DNA from: Brasenia schreberi
Taxonomy: Eukaryota > Streptophyta > Magnoliopsida > Nymphaeales > Cabombaceae
Length of the DNA: 64,000 nucleotides
Assembly: GCA_036023115.1 (NCBI GenBank)
Contig: JAYKKT010000055.1
Coordinates: 11,600,501 to 11,664,500 of the forward strand
Reading direction: 5' to 3'
Shown here: in pieces, positions 58,353 through 64,000 of the stretch
Layout: each line of letters opens with the position of its first letter
Position numbering within the stretch: the stretch's first letter is position 1
Notes under the pieces: model-generated
What the model was told of the DNA's origin: nothing
Seen by the model: only the letters and a program-made list of their open reading frames with translations
Database searches by the model: none
Made by a program: the position numbers and the translations under genes

Positions 58353-58909
58353 ACTTAACGTGTTCTTTTTCTTTTTTTCCCCCCTTTTGTTTTTCTTTTG
58401 CACATTAAGCGGTGGTTCGGTGGAGGCAGAAGTAAAGGCTTTGAGCTCCGGCGAGGTTGAAGAGATGTTCCATCGGGCGAGCTTGACAGCAAGAGCGCAA
58501 GGTTGACGGCAGAGGTTCACGCAAGAGAGGAGAGAAAAACAGGATATAGTGAGAATTATAGAAAAATACCAAGAGTATTTTCTAAGTGAGTACAGTAAAA
58601 CGGCTGTGCGAGTAACAATCATGGTACAAGTAATCCCAAAAGATGAGAAGGAACAGTGGCTGATGGGCTTGTTTCTTAAACATATCACATTGTGAAGATG
58701 CCATTTTCCCACTTGGTCACCGCATCCGCTTCATGTCTCGCAGAAAATATCCAGCCACGTGAGGCGGGGGATTTTTCCACTCACGCAAGAACGCTCAAAC
58801 GAAGCACAAGTGAAGACTAGAAGAGAGGAATAACGCAAGAACTCGGTTTCTGAAGTTGGTAGCCGATAAGAACTGCAATTCTTCAGATCCTGACTAATTC
58901 TCAGGTTTC
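58353..58909. promoter_or_regulatory. Probable promoter/5' UTR of the gene starting at 58910
   Basis: Contains a perfect G-box core, GCCACGTGAG (CACGTG at 58756-58761), about 150 bases ahead of the start codon. The CpG-containing leader is richer than its surroundings. G-boxes bind bZIP/bHLH factors and are common in light- or ABA-responsive genes. The role here is inferred. Confidence 0.4.
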
Positions 58910-59017
58910 ATGGGTTCCATTTCTGGCTTATCTCCTCTGTCTGCTTCCGCCTCGCGTCCTTGGTTCTCTGCTACAAGAAGCGGGAAATCATCACTTCTTC
59001 TCTTTCATGGTGTGTTT
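58910..59017 (+). CDS. Putative first coding exon with transit-peptide-like sequence
   Basis: Thirty-six codons open with MGSISGLSPLSASASRPWFS and end in a consensus donor (TTT|GTAAGT). The composition (Ser 10 of 36, Arg/Lys present, no acidic residue) is that of a plastid or mitochondrial transit peptide. The ATG follows a leader with a G-box. The rest of the gene is not identified. Its first intron would contain the LINE at 59387-61680, and the other exons may lie beyond 62 kb or outside the window. If read through, the frame stays open only to 59152. Confidence 0.45.
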
Positions 59018-59386
59018 GTAAGTACTTCTTGGTTGTTTGGATTTCTCTTATGTCGCTTCCCCCATGATGAATTTCCCAGCAATGCTCTGTCTATCTCGAA
59101 TTCATCTTTCGGTGTCCTCATGTTACCGTGCATGTCCCATACTATTCCATAAAGTTTGGTATTTTGCTCTGGTGATTAGTGCATATGGGGGGCTTGGGGG
59201 TACTTGGGTTTAGTATAAATCTCAAGAGATGAGGCACATGCTTAGAGACTTTGGAAGTTAGGAAGGTGCAGGTTTTTAATTAGTATCTCTGTCTATGTTA
59301 GATAATTTGAGTAGCTATGCTAAATGAATCTATCTATATTAGATAATTTCAGCTCCTTATTTTAATTTAATGATCGCAATCACATC

Positions 59387-61680
59387 AACTCCACCCACCC
59401 TTGCATGGTCGGTCCCAAGCACGGATAAAGGAGGAGGGTTGTGTTAGGCTTTCGATGGCGAGCGTAAAACTTTGTCGTATTTTTATACGATGAATTACAC
59501 AAATAATGAGCATTGCTTTGGAGCGTCTCCGCCTAACGACGCGCTTCAGATGCCGAATGAAGTAAAAAGTAAGCAAGGGCTATTACATTTTCGCTTGGAT
59601 GTAGTGAATCAATTGTAAAGAGGATTCTCATATCATGGATGGGTGTGGGTAAAGAAGTTAGTTCCGCTACATTATTTCCCGAATGTGGTGAATAAATTAC
59701 ACATAAGGTCTCCGTATTTTCAATATGGACAGATGCGAAGGGTAAGGAAGGTAATCCTAGATAATAAGATTTGTATTGGTTCTTGTAATATCGGAACATT
59801 GTCCGGTAAGCTAATGGAGGTGGTAGATACTATGATTCGGAGAAAGATTCATATTCTATGTTTAAAAGAGACAAAGTGGGTTGGAGAAAAAACAAAGGAG
59901 ATTGAAGATAGATGTTTTAAATTATGGTACTAAGGTAAAGAAAAGGCTCGAAACGCAATTGGTATTATCATAAATAAAGATTTAAAGGATAGTGTAGCAG
60001 ACATATAATGATATGGTGACCGAATCATGACGTTGAAATTAGTGTTAGGAGTAGAGGTTTTGAATATAGTTTGTGCTTACGTACCCCAAGTAGGACTAGA
60101 AGATAGTACAAAGATGGCTTTTTGGGAAGAGTTAGATAAGATGATTCAAAGAATTCCACAAAGGGAGATGATTTGTTTAGGAGGAGACTTAAATGGACAT
60201 GTCTGTAAAGAGGCATTAAGATATGAAGGTATTCATGAAAACTTTGGTTTTGGGGATATAAATGAGGAAGGTAGGGAGATTTTAAATTTTGTTATGGCAT
60301 TTGATCTCTTTATAGTTAATACAATGTTCAAAAAATGAGATGAACATTTAATTACTTATAAGAGTGACTTATCACAAACACAAATTGATTACTTTATTTG
60401 TAAAAAAAAAAGATAGAACATGTTGTAAAGATTGCAAGGTAATTTCAAGAGAAAGTTTAACCACCTAACATCGACTTTTAGTGATGGATTTACAAATAAA
60501 AAAATGGACAAAGAAGAAAAGAGTGCATCGAGCTATTTAGACTAAATGGTGGAACCTCAAAAGTGAGAAAGAAGATATATTTAAACAGAAAGTCCTTTAA
60601 GGAGATGCTTGGAATTATGTTGGTATACCTTGTGATATGTGGAACAATATGACTATACATATTAAGAAAGTGGCGAAAGATGTGTTAGGTGAATCTACGG
60701 GAGGTGTACCAACACAAAAAGAAGCTTGGTAGTGGAGTGAAGTTAATATTGGGTTACATCAAGGATCAACTTTAAGTCCATACTTAACTTTAAGTCCATA
60801 CTTATTTATAATGGTGATTGATGAGTTAACAAAACATATTCAAGATGAAGTACCTTGGTGTATGTTATTTACAGATGACATTGTATTAGTGGAGGAGTCT
60901 AAGGAAAAAGTTAATAGAAAATTGGAACTATTGAGAGAAACATTAGAAAGTAAAGGCTTCCGACTTAGTAGAACAAAGACAAAATATATGGAATGTAAGT
61001 TTGATCATTTGGTTATTTAGGAAGACATAGAAATTAAAATTGACATGCATTACATCCCCAAAAGGAAAGTTTTAAATGCCTAGGGTCAAATTTTCGGAGT
61101 GATGGAAGAATTGATGGAGATGTTACGCATAGAATTAATGCTGGTTGGTTAAAATAAAGAGCAACATCAAGTATTCTTTGTGATAAGAAGATACCACTAA
61201 AGTTAAAAGGTAAATATTATAGAACAACAATTAGACCTGCCATGTTTTATGGTTCTGAGTGTTGGACAGTTAATCATCAATATGTACAAAAGATGTTTGT
61301 GACAAAAATGAAGATGTTGAGATGGATGAGTGGTCATACAAGAAAAGACCGTATACATAATTAGGTTATTAGAAATAAATTATGTGTGGCACCAATAAAG
61401 GATAAAATGAGAGAATATCGTTTAAGATGGTTTGGACTTATAGAAAGAAGATCAAAAGAAGAACATGTAAGAATGTATGAAAAAGTAGATTTTGAAAGTG
61501 TTAAAAGAGGTAGAGGATGACCACAAAAGTGTTGGAAAAGAAACAATAAAGAATGATCTAGCTTATTCTAAGTTAACTGCTAACATGACACACGATAGGG
61601 ATCTGTGGAAACAAAGAATCCATGTAGCCGACCCCATCTAGTATGGGAAAAGGCTTAGTTGTTGTTGTTGTTGTTGTTGT
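59387..61680 (+). mobile_element. RTE LINE with intact ends and an internal deletion
   Basis: Starts at AACTCCACCC like the full-length copy and ends in (TTG)n. The leader and N-terminal/endonuclease ORF pieces are readable (59643-59933; 60027-60338 with LICLGGDLNGHV-like text). At about 60739 the text jumps from GTGGAGTGAAGT to TTAATATTGGGTTACATCAA, deleting the N-terminal two thirds of the reverse transcriptase. Just after, CTTTAAGTCCATACTTA is duplicated (60768-60803). The remaining RT piece (60811-61020) carries [10 protein letters not shown], with the family's Ala changed to Thr. No clear target duplication. Confidence 0.9.
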
Positions 61681-61699
61681 ATCTAGTATCTACTATCAA

Positions 61700-62250
61700 G
61701 GCCGTAAATTTATGAAAATGTCTAATATAAGAACCTTCACTCAGCCTTCATTAGTTTAGAGAAGGCTTATGGTACCTAAAGATATCCTGTACAAAAACTA
61801 TAGAAAGGAGGGGATTCCTCTTACATGCGCCAATCTTATAAGAGATATGTGTGAAGAACAACTTGTATTAGGATTTAGGAGGATATAATAGACTTTTTAT
61901 AATAATAATGGATAATACCAAGGGTTGGCACTAAGTTCGTATTTCATTACTATTGTGAACTAACAAAGCACATTCAGAATGAAGTTGTGTATGTCATTTG
62001 CAAATAACATTTTCTTGATGGATGAGATGACGGAAGGAATTAATAACAAACTTGAAATATGGAGAGAAACTTTAGAAGTTAATAGCTTTTGGCTTAGTAG
62101 TACAAAAATGGAATACGTGAAATGTATGATGGGTGACATAGAAGTGGCATTGACACATATGCAAATGGCAGAAGATTGAGTTCTATCTGTTGTAATTAAA
62201 ACCCCACGTAGCTTACCTCACTTAGCATGGGAAAAGGCTACGATTTTGGT
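61700..62250 (+). mobile_element. Diverged RTE-type LINE fragment
   Basis: An older relative: an AFISLEKAYG-like block (about 61745), GIPLTCANLIRDMC-like codons (about 61810), MSFANNIFLMDEMTEGINNK at the active site (61990-62050; Asp-Asp changed to Asn-Asn) and LEIWRETLEVNSFWLSSTKM. A LINE-like 3' end GCATGGGAAAAGGCTACG follows near 62226. Its tail differs (TTTTGG repeats), so it may belong to another subfamily. Confidence 0.7.
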
Positions 62251-63389
62251 TTTGGTTTGGCAAATTTGAAGTCATATAGGATTATTGACACCTAGAACTT
62301 CTAAAATAGCAGCTGATTTGTTAAGGTGGTTTTTGTCAGCTCTAAACTCATGGAAAAGTAGGTACTTGCACTAAAGTTATGGATATCATCTCTAAAGCCA
62401 TAGAAATCAGCCCTAAGTTCAGGAAAATGGTTCAACAGTCCTAAAGTTATGAAAAATGGTTCATAAGTCTAGGAAAGTGACACCAGCCTGAGCCATTAGC
62501 AATGTCCTCAGCATCTATGAATGACTTTAAGGGACATCAAGGCATATATAGTAAGATAACCATTAATCCAACAGGTATGAATAGGCATCATGAAGAAGAA
62601 GATGGACACCTCACCTCAACAATAACACTCCTCTTGCTTTACTTTCCTTTAGTTTTACGTTCACACATCTTGTAACTCTTAGTTGTAGCCCTATTCCTAT
62701 CAATCTCAAGACGATGAAGTTCCTATTTGTTCTATTAGCTTGAGTGTTGAATGTTCTTTTTACTTCTAATAGCATAATCAAACCTGCAGCAAAGCTATGA
62801 ATCACTAGAAAGCAAACAAAGAATCGCATGAAGCTGGTTTGCTCAAATAAGTTCTGGTCAAAACAATCTGCTCCTGTTAGAAAATCTGACGCTGCATTTC
62901 AAGTTCTATCTCTCTATCAGTTGGCGACCTACTTCCTCTGGGCTACTGGTTGGTCGTAAGGAGTGTAGGAGGAACTCTCACCTTATTCTCTCCTGGCTGA
63001 ATCACCTCATTCAAATGTTAACATCTTCTAGCATGGGCAGCAACTCCATCTCAAACTTATTTTTGTAATCAGTAAGGATATAGAATGATCTAAAAGTTAA
63101 TAAACAAAGTGTTTTTAAAGCCAAAAAAGAAGATGAAAATCAAACTTATGACAAATAGGAACTGGAAGGATTCAAAATTTTGATAAACTTTCCAAGGATA
63201 TTGGAAGTGTGAAGTTTCCTAATATGAACCATACTGGAGGTATAAAAAGAAAATCATAATATTTAGAATGTTATAAAGTAAAAATTATATTTGTTATGCA
63301 GCTGTTAAGTGACTTAAACATATTTGAAATCTTAAAGCTAATAAGCTTCACATGAAATACTAAAATACATACAAAAGTGCCCTTCCTTA
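62251..63389. other. Spacer; possible exon at about 62830-62960
   Basis: AT-rich. One Ser-rich open stretch (VCSNKFWSKQSAPVRKSDAA, about 62839-62898) could be coding, but I see no matching splice sites on both sides. Nothing else recognised. Confidence 0.3.
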
Positions 63390-63650
63390 CTTACCTAAGC
63401 CTTTTCCGAAACTAAGTGGGGCCGGCTAGAGGGGTTGCAACAGGACTTCCTAGGAGGTCACCATCCTAATACTGTTCTCATGCAAGAATGCTTTTCGGAG
63501 TTCGGTTGGAATCCAGTGCCATCATGGTTGAAATGTCTCACCCCTTGAGACCCAACAAAAGTTTTTGTGGTTGTTGCTTGCCTAACGAAACCCTCTTCCT
63601 TTATCCAGGCTTTGGATCACCATGGGCAATCCTTTACATGGATAGAGTAA
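63390..63650 (-). mobile_element. Short chimeric retroelement: LINE-like head, 5S rRNA-like body, LINE-like tail
   Basis: In minus-strand order: a head (63650 to about 63545) with CCATGTAAAGGATTGCCC and GGATAAAGGAAGAGGGTTTC, matching the RTE LINE leader (CCATGTAAGGGATCACCC, GGATAAAGGAGGAGGGTT). A 5S rRNA-like block follows (63544-63431). The tail, GCCGGCCCCACTTAG then GGAAAAGGCTTAGGTAAG, matches the LINE 3' end (GCCGACCCC...GGGAAAAGGCTTAGTTG). The whole is about 260 bp without coding capacity. It could be a SINE-like passenger mobilised by the LINE, or a template-switch chimera. Confidence 0.6.
63431..63544 (-). pseudogene. 5S rRNA-derived sequence
   Basis: On the minus strand the blocks GGCACTGGAT, CGAACTCCG, CATTCTTGCATGAGAACAGT, ATTAGGATGGTGACCTCCTA and GGAAGTCCT-GTTGCAACCCC line up in order with plant 5S rRNA. 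The reference blocks are TGCACCGGAT, AGAACTCCG, CGTGCTTGGGCGAGAGTAGT, ACTAGGATGGGTGACCTCCT and GGGAAGTCCTCGTGTTGCATCCC. The regions of the internal Pol III promoter (A-box, C-box) are recognisable but mutated. A functional 5S gene is unlikely, since small deletions and substitutions occur throughout. Confidence 0.75.
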
Positions 63651-64000
63651 AAAAAGAAATACATACAAAAGCATAAAAAATGTAAATCCAGAAGAGCATT
63701 GGAAATGTACAAGAAGATTCCTTTAAAGCTTTGCAGGTGAGAGGCTTTCTTCTGCAACAGAGTTTCCCTCGTACTAGTAACTTCCAGTAACTCTTAGTCT
63801 TCTAGTTTTGGTGTCTTGAGATCAAGCAACTTGGGGATGTAGACTTAGATAAACCATATCATGGAGAGTTGCAGATAGTTTTGTATAACATGTGAGGTAC
63901 TTTTGCTTATATCTTCTGTGTGCATCTACATGAACTTCGTTGGTAAAGATATGTCAACAGTCAACCCTTTAAACCTTCACTTTTATATCACAATGTTCTT
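63651..64000. other. Right-end spacer
   Basis: No gene or repeat recognised; AT-rich with pyrimidine-rich stretches that could be intronic. Confidence 0.35.

Noticed and set aside
61979..62179. A novel 66-codon protein
   Set aside because: It aligns in order with the RT active-site region of the RTE LINEs (MSFANNIFLMDE for [11 protein letters not shown]), so it is a diverged LINE piece.
63431..63544. A functional 5S rRNA gene
   Set aside because: Small deletions (for example in GGATGGGTGA and CCTCGTGTT) and many substitutions, plus retroelement flanks, argue for a derived copy.
1..64000. CRISPR arrays, operons, tRNA genes or organellar insertions
   Set aside because: No spaced direct repeats, no bacterial-style gene clusters, and no cloverleaf or plastid/mitochondrial text was recognised by eye. 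A tRNAscan run would be needed to exclude tRNAs.

Overview
This is nuclear DNA of a flowering plant: AT-rich, intron-bearing, and filled with plant-type transposons nested in one another. The signs are Ty1-copia elements with a tRNA-iMet primer site, RTE-clade LINEs ending in (TTG)n, hAT transposases with BED/DUF659/hATC architecture, hAT-type MITEs, and one recognisable host housekeeping gene, RNA polymerase III subunit RPC6. I cannot place the species.

Layout. Bases 1-830 are a minus-strand RTE LINE fragment, followed by a MITE with CGGTTTGGTT motifs. From 3.3 to 9.2 kb lies a decayed minus-strand hAT transposase. It carries a perfect 270-bp tandem duplication and is split by a full-length RTE LINE (4846-8106) with a 15-bp target duplication. 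From 9.6 to 18.8 kb are a hAT N-terminal scrap cut by a LINE, then a plus-strand hAT transposase gene whose BED finger is interrupted by a Ty1-copia element (12072-16409, 5-bp target duplication). The 18.8-20.4 kb spacer holds a long miRNA-like hairpin and a lone PHD/TDBD-like exon. Another hAT transposase (20.5-22.8 kb), LINE pieces and hAT scraps follow up to 26.2 kb.

Host genes. RPC6 (26907-27593, minus) is intact and intronless. A GNAT-family N-acetyltransferase gene of the plastid type is spread over 43.7-52.3 kb on the plus strand in seven exons that I can join in frame. One of its introns holds a LINE-in-LINE nest (44.3-50.45 kb), and a single in-frame TAG falls near the C-terminus. 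An exon that looks like the missing N-terminal part of the same protein lies on the opposite strand at 30.4 kb, suggesting an inversion. Between them (31.8-34.8 kb) are two oppositely oriented copia remnants, and at 40.4-43.2 kb an LTR-like region with a 38-bp tandem repeat and a TATA box inside a perfect inverted repeat.

Right end. An L1-type RNase H fragment (53.1 kb), a hAT MITE with CGTATC-rich ends (54.5 kb) and a worn LINE (56.4 kb) come first. Then comes a fourfold 268-bp tandem array (57.3-58.35 kb) just upstream of a putative transit-peptide first exon (58910). That exon's intron would contain an internally deleted LINE (59.4-61.7 kb). The window ends with a short minus-strand element (63.39-63.65 kb) in which a 5S rRNA-like sequence sits between a LINE-like head and a LINE-like tail; this is the most unusual object seen.
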